From: an uncultured Legionella sp.
Lineage (GTDB): Bacteria > Pseudomonadota > Gammaproteobacteria > Legionellales > Legionellaceae
Direction: 5' to 3'
DNA length: 64,000 nucleotides
Assembly: GCA_902168255.1 (NCBI GenBank)
Contig: CABHON010000023.1
Span: 1 to 64,000 of the forward strand
Part shown: positions 54,225-62,469 of the stretch, in pieces
Numbering within the stretch: the stretch's first letter is position 1
How the letters are laid out: each line of letters opens with the position of its first letter
Translations under genes and position numbers: made by a program
Notes under the pieces: model-generated
Seen by the model: the letters and a program-made list of their open reading frames with translations, nothing else
The model's database searches: none
What the model was told of the DNA's origin: nothing

Positions 54225-54935
54225 ATGAAATTACGATGCCGATTGACATCAACACTTGTACCAATGGCTGTCTTATTAGCTTTTTCAGCTTCTAGTGCTA
54301 TGGCTCAAAGTTTAAGCACAAATGAAGACAAGCTCAGCTACACTATTGGTGCAGATATTGGTAGCAACTTTAAAGAACAAAATATTAAAGTAAATCCCGA
54401 TGCTTTTTTAATGGGTCTTAACGACGGTCTTGATGGAAAAAAACTTCAATTATCTGATACCGAAATGAAATCAGTTCTCCAAAGCTTTCAAAAAGAAATG
54501 ATGGCAAAGCGTATGACTGAATTTAAGAAAATGGCTGAAGAAAACAAAAAAGCGGGAGAAGCTTTCCTTGCTGAAAACAAGAAAAAACCAGGTGTCGTTA
54601 CACTTCCTGATGGACTTCAATATAAAGTGCTTGAAGCAGGAAAAGGCGTTAAGCCAACTAAGACCGATTCAGTCACAGTAGAATACACTGGTATGTTGCC
54701 TAATGGCCAAGTATTTGATAGCACTGAAAAATCTGGAAAACCTGTTACTTTCAAAGTCAACCAAGTTATTCCTGGTTGGACAGAAGCATTAGAGCACATG
54801 AATGCTGGTTCTACATGGGAAGTTTATATCCCCTCTTCTTTAGCTTATGGTCCTAAAGGCGTTGGTGGTCCAATTGGCCCTAATCAAGTGCTTGTATTCA
54901 AGATAAAATTAGTTTCTGTGAATAAAGCTAAGTAA
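54225..54935 (+). CDS. mip: Mip-like FKBP-type peptidyl-prolyl cis-trans isomerase
   Basis: The 236-residue protein has a signal peptide (to about residue 27, [11 protein letters not shown]), an N-terminal helical dimerisation region ([35 protein letters not shown]), a long connecting helix and a C-terminal FKBP domain ([42 protein letters not shown]). This is the order and pattern of Legionella Mip (macrophage infectivity potentiator), which aids intracellular infection, and GAEAFL-type and PNQVLVFKI segments match too. The protein should act in the periplasm or outer membrane. The start ATG follows AGGAG closely (caccaggagatacagaATG). Confidence 0.95.
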   Translation: MKLRCRLTSTLVPMAVLLAFSASSAMAQSLSTNEDKLSYTIGADIGSNFKEQNIKVNPDAFLMGLNDGLDGKKLQLSDTEMKSVLQSFQKEMMAKRMTEFKKMAEENKKAGEAFLAENKKKPGVVTLPDGLQYKVLEAGKGVKPTKTDSVTVEYTGMLPNGQVFDSTEKSGKPVTFKVNQVIPGWTEALEHMNAGSTWEVYIPSSLAYGPKGVGGPIGPNQVLVFKIKLVSVNKAK

Positions 54936-55005
54936 TATAATTTCGTCTTCGAATGTCTTAATCATTGGTAAACCAGTGATATACATTATAATGGCGATTT
55001 TCTTG

Positions 55006-55049
55006 TGTAGGGGCAGTTTTTGCAACTGTCCGTAAGGCTTGCCCCTACA
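55006..55049. repeat. Small hairpin repeat upstream of ampG
   Basis: TGTAGGGGCA (55006-55015) pairs with TGCCCCTACA (55040-55049), with a nested CAGTT/AACTG pair inside. A partial copy, tctgcccctacaa, lies at about 25992 upstream of mpg. It could be a terminator-like structure for mip or a dispersed repeat. No T-run follows directly. Confidence 0.55.
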
Positions 55050-55137
55050 AAGATCTTCTAAGAATATCTTTAATATTTTTTGTATTACTTCGTCATGGAG
55101 TACACATGCTCCTCACAATAACACTTCGCTTTTTCCT

Positions 55138-56418
55138 ATGAAACGCCGTTTTTTTGTTCTATTTCTTTTAGGATTTTCTTCTGGACTACCACTTTGCTTA
55201 ATTGGAACCACACTACAAGCATGGTTTAGTGTCGACTCCATGAGTATTCTTGCTGTCAGTATGTTAGGACTACTTGGACAGCCCTATATGTTTAAATTTC
55301 TATGGTCTCCTTGGATGGATAGATTTACCATAGGCAATTCAGAACGACGTCGAGGATGGATCTATTTACTCCAAACGATTCTTATTTTTTTATTACTATT
55401 ATTATCTTTTCTAACACCAGAAGAGCACCCTTTATGGATGGCAGGAATCGCTTTGTTAACTGCTTTTTGCTCATCATCTCAAGATACAGTCATTGATGCT
55501 TACCGTACTGAAATGCTGCCTGTTAACGAGCGTGGATTAGGTACCGCCTTTGCTGTAGCTGGCTATCGTGCGGCTATTCTTATTTCAGGGGGATTAGCCC
55601 TCGTTACCGCCCAATATTGGGGATGGCAACTTACTTATCAACTCATGGCTGGCCTTCTATTTATAGGAGTTATTGGAAATTATTTTGCCCCTAAATTAGA
55701 AAAAATATGCTTATCCTCTGATTCTCAAATCGAGGAGAAAATTAATCTGCGAACAGCTTTAAAAGAGTTTTTTCGTCAAAAAATGGCGTGGCAATTTGTT
55801 ATTTTCATTTTTTTATATAAATTAGGTGAATCTTTTACTTCGACTAGCAGTAGTTTAACTATTCCCTTTTTTATTCAAGGACTTCATTTTGATCTTGCAA
55901 CGGTGGGAGTTGTGAATAAAATGGGTGGCATTGTCGCTGCTGTCTCTGGTGGCTTGATAGCAGGACTTCTTTTACTTCGATTATCATTGTTTCGTGCTTT
56001 ACTACTTTTTGGTGTAGGTCAGGCGTTTTCTGTTCTCGTATTTTTGGCATTGGCCTTTACAGGCCAAAATCTTTCTCTCTTAATCACCGCTGTCATTATT
56101 GATAATCTTGTTTCCGGTATGTCTACCACTGCATTATTAGCGCTAATGATGGGATTATGTGATCATCGTTTCACCGCTACACATTTTGCCTTTTTATCTG
56201 CTATTGCCGCTTTTCCACGTATTATAGCAGGACCTATTGGTGGAGTTTTGCAAAATATGATGGGTTGGAAAGGTTTATATTTTGTTGTATTTTTAGCTAC
56301 TTGGCCTTGCATTATTCTTTTATGTTATCTTTTTTATCCTAACCGCACACTTTTATCCTCTCTTAATACTTCACCATCTTGCGAAGAAACGAAAAATAAA
56401 ATATCCTCGCGCGTATGA
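55138..56418 (+). CDS. ampG: AmpG-family muropeptide permease (MFS)
   Basis: The 426-residue inner-membrane protein has about 12 membrane segments and the AmpG pattern: FFVLFLLGFSSGLPLCLIGT, LLGQPYMFKFLWSPWMDRF, ALLTAFCSSSQDTVIDAYR and ERGLGTAFAVAGYRAAIL. It imports anhydromuropeptides released by lytic transglycosylases for recycling, consistent with slt, mltB and amiC in the window. I chose ATG 55138; in-frame codons from 55039 lie in the intergenic hairpin region. It ends just before the family B repeat in front of amiC. Confidence 0.92.
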   Translation: MKRRFFVLFLLGFSSGLPLCLIGTTLQAWFSVDSMSILAVSMLGLLGQPYMFKFLWSPWMDRFTIGNSERRRGWIYLLQTILIFLLLLLSFLTPEEHPLWMAGIALLTAFCSSSQDTVIDAYRTEMLPVNERGLGTAFAVAGYRAAILISGGLALVTAQYWGWQLTYQLMAGLLFIGVIGNYFAPKLEKICLSSDSQIEEKINLRTALKEFFRQKMAWQFVIFIFLYKLGESFTSTSSSLTIPFFIQGLHFDLATVGVVNKMGGIVAAVSGGLIAGLLLLRLSLFRALLLFGVGQAFSVLVFLALAFTGQNLSLLITAVIIDNLVSGMSTTALLALMMGLCDHRFTATHFAFLSAIAAFPRIIAGPIGGVLQNMMGWKGLYFVVFLATWPCIILLCYLFYPNRTLLSSLNTSPSCEETKNKISSRV

Positions 56419-56422
56419 AAAA

Positions 56423-56551
56423 AATATACTCTTCGCTAATGAGTTTTCGGTTTTGTTGCGAGCTGCATCGACTTCAGTCATGTACTACTTGCACACTCCC
56501 TCGTCTGCTTCGCTCGCGCCTCACTGAAAACTCATTAACTGTGAGTATACG
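56423..56551. repeat. Family B dispersed palindromic repeat at the 5' end of amiC
   Basis: It reads aaatatactcttcgctaatg, ggttttgttgcgagctgcat, tcatgtactacttgcacact, ccctcgtctgcttcgctcgc and aactcattaactgtgagtat. It starts a few bases after the ampG stop (56418) and contains the probable GTG start codon of amiC at 56541. The frame is open through the whole repeat. Confidence 0.87.
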
Positions 56552-57746
56552 GTCACTTTGTAAATTCTTTATCTTATTATTTTTAATTGTTTTAGGACAT
56601 AATGCCTATGCTAACCGTTTAGTCAACGGGCAAGTTCCAGGAAAAAATCAATTGGTTTTTCAATTGTTAGAATCCCCACGTTACCATACCTTTACACTAA
56701 ATAATCCCGAAAGGTTTGTTATTGATTTTGAACAAACATCACTTGCCCGTTCATTAACCAATATTCCTTTAAATAACCTGCCAATTCGTTCTATTCGCAC
56801 TTCCATTAGTCCCACCAAAACACTTCGCGTTGTGCTTGATTTAACCTCTAAACAAAATCCGCGTGTACAATTACTTCCTGGTAGTTCTGGAAAACCCTGG
56901 CGTTTCAGCGTTACATTTTCACCACAACCTTCTTCAAAAGCTATCCCACCTGTACCAAAAAATAATAGTAAAACAATAACTACTTCCTCATCAGCAGTAC
57001 TACATACCAAAGCTACTTATCAACCTAAAAAAGTAGTAATCATTATTGATGCCGGTCATGGTGGAAAGGATCCTGGTGCACATGGTAAATATGGCACACG
57101 GGAAAAAGATGTTGTATTAGGAATAGCACGTCAATTAGCTGTACTTATTAATAAACAACCTGGCATGCGTGCAGTCTTAACACGAAATGGGGATTATTAT
57201 ATTGATTTACGACAACGCCTAACCCTAGCGCGTAAAAATTCCGGTGATCTATTTGTTTCCATCCATGCAGATGCATTTAGCAACCCTCGCTCTCATGGCG
57301 CTTCGGTGTTTGCCTTGTCAGAAAAGGGTGGTACAAGTGAAGCCGCCCGCTGGTTAGCCGCCAAGGAAAACTATTCAGAATTAGGTGGCGTTAATTTAAA
57401 TGGTTTAGATGATCAAAACGGTATGGTTCGTTCTGTCCTGATTGATTTATCAGAAACAGCAACTATTGGCGCAAGTTTAGAACTTGGAAGTGGAGTACTT
57501 AACTCCATGGGAAAAGTTACCCCTTTACATTATAGACGTGTTGAGCAAGCCCAATTTGTGGTTTTAAAATCACTTGATATCCCTTCTATCTTGATAGAAA
57601 CTGGTTTCATTTCAAATCCTCAAGAAGAGAAAAATTTACGTAATCCGACTTATCAAGCTAAATTAGCTCGTGCTATTTTACAAGGTATTCAATTTTATCT
57701 AACTCAACATCCTCCTGTCGGCACTTCATACTGGGTAAAAAGATAA
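56541..57746 (+). CDS. amiC: N-acetylmuramoyl-L-alanine amidase (AmiC/AmiB type)
   Basis: From the GTG at 56541 the protein has 401 residues: a signal peptide MSIRSLCKFFILLFLIVLGH ending NAYA, an AMIN domain (about 25-125), a Ser/Pro-rich linker, and an Amidase_3 zinc domain (IIDAGHGGKDPGAHG, FVSIHADAF, SILIETGFISNPQEE). It cuts peptide stems from peptidoglycan, mainly at division. A longer reading from ATG 56415 would add 42 residues translated from the family B repeat ahead of the signal peptide, which would spoil export; the GTG is therefore preferred, though no clear ribosome site precedes it. The stop overlaps the mutL ATG by one base. Confidence 0.87.
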   Translation: MSIRSLCKFFILLFLIVLGHNAYANRLVNGQVPGKNQLVFQLLESPRYHTFTLNNPERFVIDFEQTSLARSLTNIPLNNLPIRSIRTSISPTKTLRVVLDLTSKQNPRVQLLPGSSGKPWRFSVTFSPQPSSKAIPPVPKNNSKTITTSSSAVLHTKATYQPKKVVIIIDAGHGGKDPGAHGKYGTREKDVVLGIARQLAVLINKQPGMRAVLTRNGDYYIDLRQRLTLARKNSGDLFVSIHADAFSNPRSHGASVFALSEKGGTSEAARWLAAKENYSELGGVNLNGLDDQNGMVRSVLIDLSETATIGASLELGSGVLNSMGKVTPLHYRRVEQAQFVVLKSLDIPSILIETGFISNPQEEKNLRNPTYQAKLARAILQGIQFYLTQHPPVGTSYWVKR

Positions 57747-59392
57747 TGACATCCCGAATTTATCCTCTTCCGCCTTCTCTTGTTAATCAAATGGCGGCAG
57801 GGGAAGTCATTGAACGTCCCGCTTCTGTTGTAAAAGAATTATTAGAAAATGCCTTGGATGCCCAAGCTCAACATATTACCATTAGAATTGAAGCGGCTGG
57901 CGTGAAACTTATTGAAGTGAGTGATGATGGCATGGGGATTCATCCAGAGGATCTCCCGTTAACCATTTTGAATCATGCCACCAGTAAAATTCGTACCTTA
58001 GACGATTTATTTTCTATTGAAAGTTTAGGATTTCGTGGCGAAGCCCTATCCAGCATTTCCGGTGTTTCCCATTGCTCTATTTTATCGCGACAAGCTGAAT
58101 CTGATAAAGGTTATCTGCTCACTTTTGATGATATAAAACAAGAAGTTACCATCACTCCACAGGCCCGAACTATTGGCACGACAATCACGGTATGTGACCT
58201 TTTTTATAATACACCTGTGCGACGCCAATTTTTAGCTTCGGAAAAAACAGAATGGCTACAAATAGAAAACATTGTAAAACGAGCAGCTTTAAGTCGGTTC
58301 GATGTTACGTTTAATCTTCATTACAAAAATTCAGTACTACATTTACCTCGAATTACCCAAGAAAATGAGACGAACCTTCAACAAGCACGCATAAAAAAAA
58401 TTTTTGGCCCGAACTTTCTTGTTCACTCAGAGTTTTTAGACATCCAACGAGACAATATGCGGCTCTGGGGGTGGGTAGGATTACCCACCTTAATGCGCAG
58501 TCAAAACGATCAACAATATTTTTATTTAAATGGGCGAATGATTCGCGATAAACTTATAAATCATGCAATACGTACAGCTTATGAGGGGCACCTTTATCCA
58601 GGAAGACAGCCAGTTTTCATTCTTTATTTAGAAATGGCTCCTGAACAAGTTGATGTCAATGTGCATCCTACGAAACATGAAGTTCGTTTTCGTGAGCAAC
58701 GTCAGGTACACGATTTTCTCTATCATCAACTTTCCCAAATTTTGAATAAAAAAAATATGAAGGTGGAAACATCCATCAATCGCATTCAAGAAGAAGAAAC
58801 GCCTTATCATTCTAAGACATCCACTAATTATCCTCCCACAAATGTAGAAATGACCCTCCAATGGCTTGAGGCTCCCTACTGTTTGCTAAAATCAAATACT
58901 CAAACATATTTATGCAACTATACACTGCTATATCAAACGCTATGCCAATTACGTTTTTTGGCAGAAATAAAAACCCAAAAAATTAATACACGCCCTTTTC
59001 TGGTTCCTATTCGTCTCAGCCCTTCAATGAATATATTTAATAATATTATGAAAGCTAAATCTTTTTTAGAAAAAATGGGCTTACTTTTGGATGTCCTAGA
59101 TGAATCTACTTTTATTGTACGTGCTTTTCCTGCAGCTTTACCATATTTTAACATTCAAGCATGGACAAACCTTTTAGAAAAAAAAGCACTTTCAGAAGAA
59201 ACGCTACTAGACAGTCTCGTCCAAGCAAATATCCCTCCTAGCGCGTCTTTTTCCGTTTCAAGCTCTCATGAAATCCGCGTGCTCCTCAATGAATTTCAGC
59301 AATACATACAATCAGAAATCCCACCTCATTTAAGCCAATGTTATAAAATAATGACATCCAATGATTGGGAAAAAGTACTTAAAACTTATTGA
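57746..59392 (+). CDS. mutL: DNA mismatch repair protein MutL
   Basis: The 548-residue GHKL ATPase couples MutS to downstream repair. The N-terminal motifs are ERPASVVKELLENALDAQAQ, SDDGMGIHPEDLPL, SLGFRGEALSSISGV and GTTITVCDLFYNTPVRRQF. DVNVHPTKHEVRF ends the ATPase region. The C-terminal dimerisation domain is short and lacks the DQHA endonuclease motif, as in other gammaproteobacteria. It is smaller than E. coli MutL (615) mainly because of a short linker. The ATG overlaps the amiC stop (TAATG). Confidence 0.95.
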   Translation: MTSRIYPLPPSLVNQMAAGEVIERPASVVKELLENALDAQAQHITIRIEAAGVKLIEVSDDGMGIHPEDLPLTILNHATSKIRTLDDLFSIESLGFRGEALSSISGVSHCSILSRQAESDKGYLLTFDDIKQEVTITPQARTIGTTITVCDLFYNTPVRRQFLASEKTEWLQIENIVKRAALSRFDVTFNLHYKNSVLHLPRITQENETNLQQARIKKIFGPNFLVHSEFLDIQRDNMRLWGWVGLPTLMRSQNDQQYFYLNGRMIRDKLINHAIRTAYEGHLYPGRQPVFILYLEMAPEQVDVNVHPTKHEVRFREQRQVHDFLYHQLSQILNKKNMKVETSINRIQEEETPYHSKTSTNYPPTNVEMTLQWLEAPYCLLKSNTQTYLCNYTLLYQTLCQLRFLAEIKTQKINTRPFLVPIRLSPSMNIFNNIMKAKSFLEKMGLLLDVLDESTFIVRAFPAALPYFNIQAWTNLLEKKALSEETLLDSLVQANIPPSASFSVSSSHEIRVLLNEFQQYIQSEIPPHLSQCYKIMTSNDWEKVLKTY

Positions 59393-59403
59393 AAATTAAT
59401 ATT

Positions 59404-60585
59404 ATGCAAAAAACTGATGTTATTATTATTGGAGCCGGTGCAGCAGGATTAATGTGTGCTATTGAAGCGGGGAAGCGGCATCGAAAAGTGCTTGTATTGG
59501 ATCATGCCAATAAACCAGGAAAAAAAATATTAATGTCAGGGGGTGGCCGATGCAATTTTACCAACTATCATGTAAGCCATGAAAATTTTATTTCACACAA
59601 TCCTCATTTTTGTAAATCCGCTTTACATCGCTACACACCTTTTGATTTTATTCAATTAGTCAAAAAACACCATATCCCCTTTCATGAAAAGGCACATGGC
59701 CAATTATTTTGTGATAATAAATCCAGTGATATTGTGAATATGTTACTGTCAGAATGTGAAACAAATCGTGTCAATATTCAATTAAACACAGAAATAAAAG
59801 AAATTATTTCTAGTAATAATAGCTTTATATTAAAAACTAACCGAGATGATTTTCAGTGTGAATCGCTGGTTATTGCATCAGGCGGCTTGTCCATTCCCAC
59901 CATGGGAGCCAGTCCCTTTGGGTATAAAATTGCTGAACAATTTGGACTTAAGCTATGGCCAACACGAGCAGGCCTTGTCCCACTCACTCTCCAACCTGAA
60001 GACAAGGAAAAATTTTCAACGCTTTCAGGGGTTGCCCTTAATACCCTGATTAGTTCACCTCGAAAGCAGTTCCACGAACATATGCTATTTACCCATCGAG
60101 GGTTAAGTGGCCCCGCTATTTTACAAATTTCTTCCTATTGGGAGTTTGGCGAGCCACTCACTATTAATTTGCTACCGGATTTGCCTGTTCAGCATCTTCT
60201 ACAAAAAGCACAAGAAAATAATCCGCAACAACTTCTCAAAACCTTTCTTTTTCAATATTTTCCAAAACGCGTTGCAGAAACATTGTTTTTGAATAACCAT
60301 TGGTTTGAAAAGCCCTTAAAAAGTCTTTCATCGGCTACTTGCAAAGCTATTACGGAATACCTTACTCACTTCATCATTAAGCCCAATGGTACAGAAGGTT
60401 ATCGCACAGCAGAAGTAACTTTAGGCGGGATAGATTGTAATGCTATTTCCTCAAAAACAATGGAAGCCACCAATGTATCTGGCCTGTATTTTATTGGTGA
60501 AGTATTAGACGTGACAGGATGGTTAGGGGGTTTTAACTTTCAATGGGCCTGGTCATCTGGTTGGGCAGCTGGGCAAGTGGTTTAG
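59404..60585 (+). CDS. HI0933/BaiN-like NAD(P)/FAD-dependent oxidoreductase
   Basis: The 393-residue flavoprotein has the dinucleotide-binding motif DVIIIGAGAAGLMCAIEAGK, the family signature KKILMSGGGRCNFTN, ASGGLSIPTMGASPFGYKIA (in adjacent parts), THRGLSGPAILQIS and the C-terminal GLYFIGEVLDVTGWLGGFNF. The physiological substrate of this widespread family is not settled. I chose ATG 59404, 11 bases after the mutL stop (59392); a TTG at 59389 overlapping mutL is possible. It is probably in the amiC-mutL operon. Confidence 0.9.
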   Translation: MQKTDVIIIGAGAAGLMCAIEAGKRHRKVLVLDHANKPGKKILMSGGGRCNFTNYHVSHENFISHNPHFCKSALHRYTPFDFIQLVKKHHIPFHEKAHGQLFCDNKSSDIVNMLLSECETNRVNIQLNTEIKEIISSNNSFILKTNRDDFQCESLVIASGGLSIPTMGASPFGYKIAEQFGLKLWPTRAGLVPLTLQPEDKEKFSTLSGVALNTLISSPRKQFHEHMLFTHRGLSGPAILQISSYWEFGEPLTINLLPDLPVQHLLQKAQENNPQQLLKTFLFQYFPKRVAETLFLNNHWFEKPLKSLSSATCKAITEYLTHFIIKPNGTEGYRTAEVTLGGIDCNAISSKTMEATNVSGLYFIGEVLDVTGWLGGFNFQWAWSSGWAAGQVV

Positions 60586-60655
60586 GATTGGGGACGGCCG
60601 GCCTGGTTATTAAATTTAAAATACGAGGTTGGAATCCCTGTCTTCAATGAAGATA

Positions 60656-61525
60656 TTATGCTCGAGCTTTAGGGCTTACTTTTGGGTTAATAGGATGGTT
60701 ATTCACTAATACATACTGAGAATCAGCATTGGGATGGGTTACTTCTACACCAGAAAATATGTTTTTATTAATCGTTGTTTCTGTGTAGGTTTTTAAATTG
60801 TTCCCTCTGGAACCAGTAATATTTTCAGATTCGCTATGATTAATCATTTTTCCATTTTCATCTCTCAACATAGTAGTAGAACTAGAATGATAATTTTTCC
60901 AAGAAGTATCCGCTGTGTAATTAGTATGTACTAAACTCTGAGAATTTTTCATTAAGTTTATTGCGGAAGTTGCACTCACATTAAGCACCTTATTTCCGTT
61001 AATTGTGCCGCTATGAGATGCTTCCCCTTTTACAGAGATAATTCCATCACTAGAACCCTTAAGAAGGCTTTTTAGACCCGTTTTTAGCCCCACACTTTCT
61101 TTAGTAATTTTTGCCTGTCCAGTTCCTGAATAACTATTTCCTTTCACACCACTCATGTTAGCTGAATATGCATAAGCACTTTCATGTAGCGTGTTTCCTT
61201 GAAGTCGACTTGCAGAGCCGGAAAAAGTACCACCTTTTCCTGTTGTAGCATTAACTGTTGCTGTTCCAGTAGAAGTATCTCTATTAACGGTAACGGTTCC
61301 ACCATGCGCTCTGATATATTCTGCTATTTTTCCTTGATAATATTTACTCATTCCACCGCCTCGATGACCACCAAAATTGTGGCCGCCAAAATTATGGCTT
61401 GCAGAATAATTACGGGCATTTACCATACTATGACCACCTAAACTATGAGTAGTACCAGCCTGTGCTGTTATAATAGAAGCGCCAAAAGCAACTGCTAAAC
61501 TTACAACTAAATACTGTTTTTTCAT
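60656..61525 (-). CDS. Secreted Gly/Ser/Thr/Asn-rich hypothetical protein, paralogue 1
   Basis: The 289-residue protein has a clear signal peptide (LVVSLAVAFGASIITAQA, cut before GTTHSLGG). The mature N-terminus is THSLGGHSMVNARNYSAS and then a His/Gly-rich stretch (NFGGHNFGGHRGGG). The remainder is Ser/Thr/Asn-rich and repetitive in feel, likely beta-structured. I recognise no family. The signal and first mature residues are nearly the same as in the divergent gene at 61715-62422, and the coding DNA of that part is 60/61 identical. The product is probably periplasmic or surface-exposed. Confidence 0.7.
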   Translation of the reverse strand: MKKQYLVVSLAVAFGASIITAQAGTTHSLGGHSMVNARNYSASHNFGGHNFGGHRGGGMSKYYQGKIAEYIRAHGGTVTVNRDTSTGTATVNATTGKGGTFSGSASRLQGNTLHESAYAYSANMSGVKGNSYSGTGQAKITKESVGLKTGLKSLLKGSSDGIISVKGEASHSGTINGNKVLNVSATSAINLMKNSQSLVHTNYTADTSWKNYHSSSTTMLRDENGKMINHSESENITGSRGNNLKTYTETTINKNIFSGVEVTHPNADSQYVLVNNHPINPKVSPKARA

Positions 61526-61850
61526 ATATTTTCTCCTGGTTTAAAAATAGGTTAATTGAAGATAGCATTAAATTTAAATAAATCAAATATATTTACTTAA
61601 TTCTTTTTTAATTATATATTCCCAAAGGTTTATCGGTTGTTTATTGAATTAATTAAATCTAATTATAGATAGTGCAATCGTTCTGTTTAAATTTAATAGT
61701 TTTGTGGAGTTACAGTGAATAAAAATAAGTTTTTCGTTAGTTGTTTAGCTTCTGTAGTAAGTTGTGTTTTTACTCTCTCAGTACAAGCCGGTACTACTCA
61801 TAGTTTAGGTGGTCATAGCATGGTAAATGCCCGTAATTATTCTGCAAGCC
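61396..61850. repeat. 61-bp inverted repeat pair shared by the two secreted paralogues
   Basis: 61396-61456 (minus reading) and 61790-61850 (plus) both read ggtactactcatagtttagg onward to attattctgcaagcc with a single t/c difference in 61 bases. Sequence outside this window diverges quickly on both sides. Confidence 0.9.
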
Positions 61851-62422
61851 GTGAGTTTGGTGGTCGGAATGTTGGTGGGCATTTTGCTGGATTTAGCAGA
61901 GCACATAGCTATTTACAAAAGACAATTGCTGATTTTAAAGCACGCCATTCTGGAAGCAATTTAAAATCTTTTAATCCAAGCAACTATTCAGTCACTCATT
62001 CTATTCAAAGAGCTTCTCACTCCACAAGTATTGTAAATACTTTGAACGGTAATTCCATTCAACATAGTGGCACGAATAATCACGATTCTTACGGCCGTCA
62101 ACAACATACTCGTAGTAGTACAGTAAGTATGAATGGCCGAACTTATGATACAGAGAAAACCACAACAAAAGGTTTAGTGGAAAACCAAAGTACGGCTACA
62201 CATCAAAGCACTACAAGGTTTGCCAATGACTCTGGAGATGCTGTATTTAGAGGAAGGAATACTAGTGTGTTTGAGACCGAGACACAATCTATTTCCCAGC
62301 TAAGCCGCACCACTTATACACAAGTAAGAAGCAAAACAGGTGAAGGAAAATATCATTCTAAGACAACGATTATAACTCCTGGTACGGATTCGCCTATTCA
62401 ACATTACTCGGTAAGTCAATAA
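61715..62422 (+). CDS. Secreted Ser/Thr/His-rich hypothetical protein, paralogue 2
   Basis: The 235-residue protein opens with a signal peptide (FVSCLASVVSCVFTLSVQA), then GTTHSLGGHSMVNARNYSAS and FGGRNVGGHFAGFSRAHSY. The rest is Ser/Thr/Gln-rich without a recognised domain and does not align easily with paralogue 1. The start at 61715 is GTG-like (acagtgaat; frame M-N-K-N-K) with TGGAG about 6 bases upstream (tgtggagttacaGTG). It is divergent from paralogue 1 across a 189-base A/T-rich gap and ends before a hairpin terminator. Confidence 0.7.
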   Translation: MNKNKFFVSCLASVVSCVFTLSVQAGTTHSLGGHSMVNARNYSASREFGGRNVGGHFAGFSRAHSYLQKTIADFKARHSGSNLKSFNPSNYSVTHSIQRASHSTSIVNTLNGNSIQHSGTNNHDSYGRQQHTRSSTVSMNGRTYDTEKTTTKGLVENQSTATHQSTTRFANDSGDAVFRGRNTSVFETETQSISQLSRTTYTQVRSKTGEGKYHSKTTIITPGTDSPIQHYSVSQ

Positions 62423-62430
62423 TCATCCTT

Positions 62431-62464
62431 TTACGAACCAATCCAAGTAAAGATTGGTTCGTAA
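62431..62464. terminator. Hairpin terminator between paralogue 2 and clpA
   Basis: TTACGAACCAATC (62431-62443) pairs perfectly with GATTGGTTCGTAA (62452-62464) around an 8-base loop, followed by tcttctt on the plus side. It lies between two convergent stops (62422 and 62470) and could serve both genes. Confidence 0.8.
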
Positions 62465-62469
62465 TCTTC

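Noticed and set aside
54961-54980. Hairpin ATCATTGGT/ACCAGTGAT after mip as a terminator
   Set aside because: The loop is only two bases and no T-run follows; too weak to list as a terminator.
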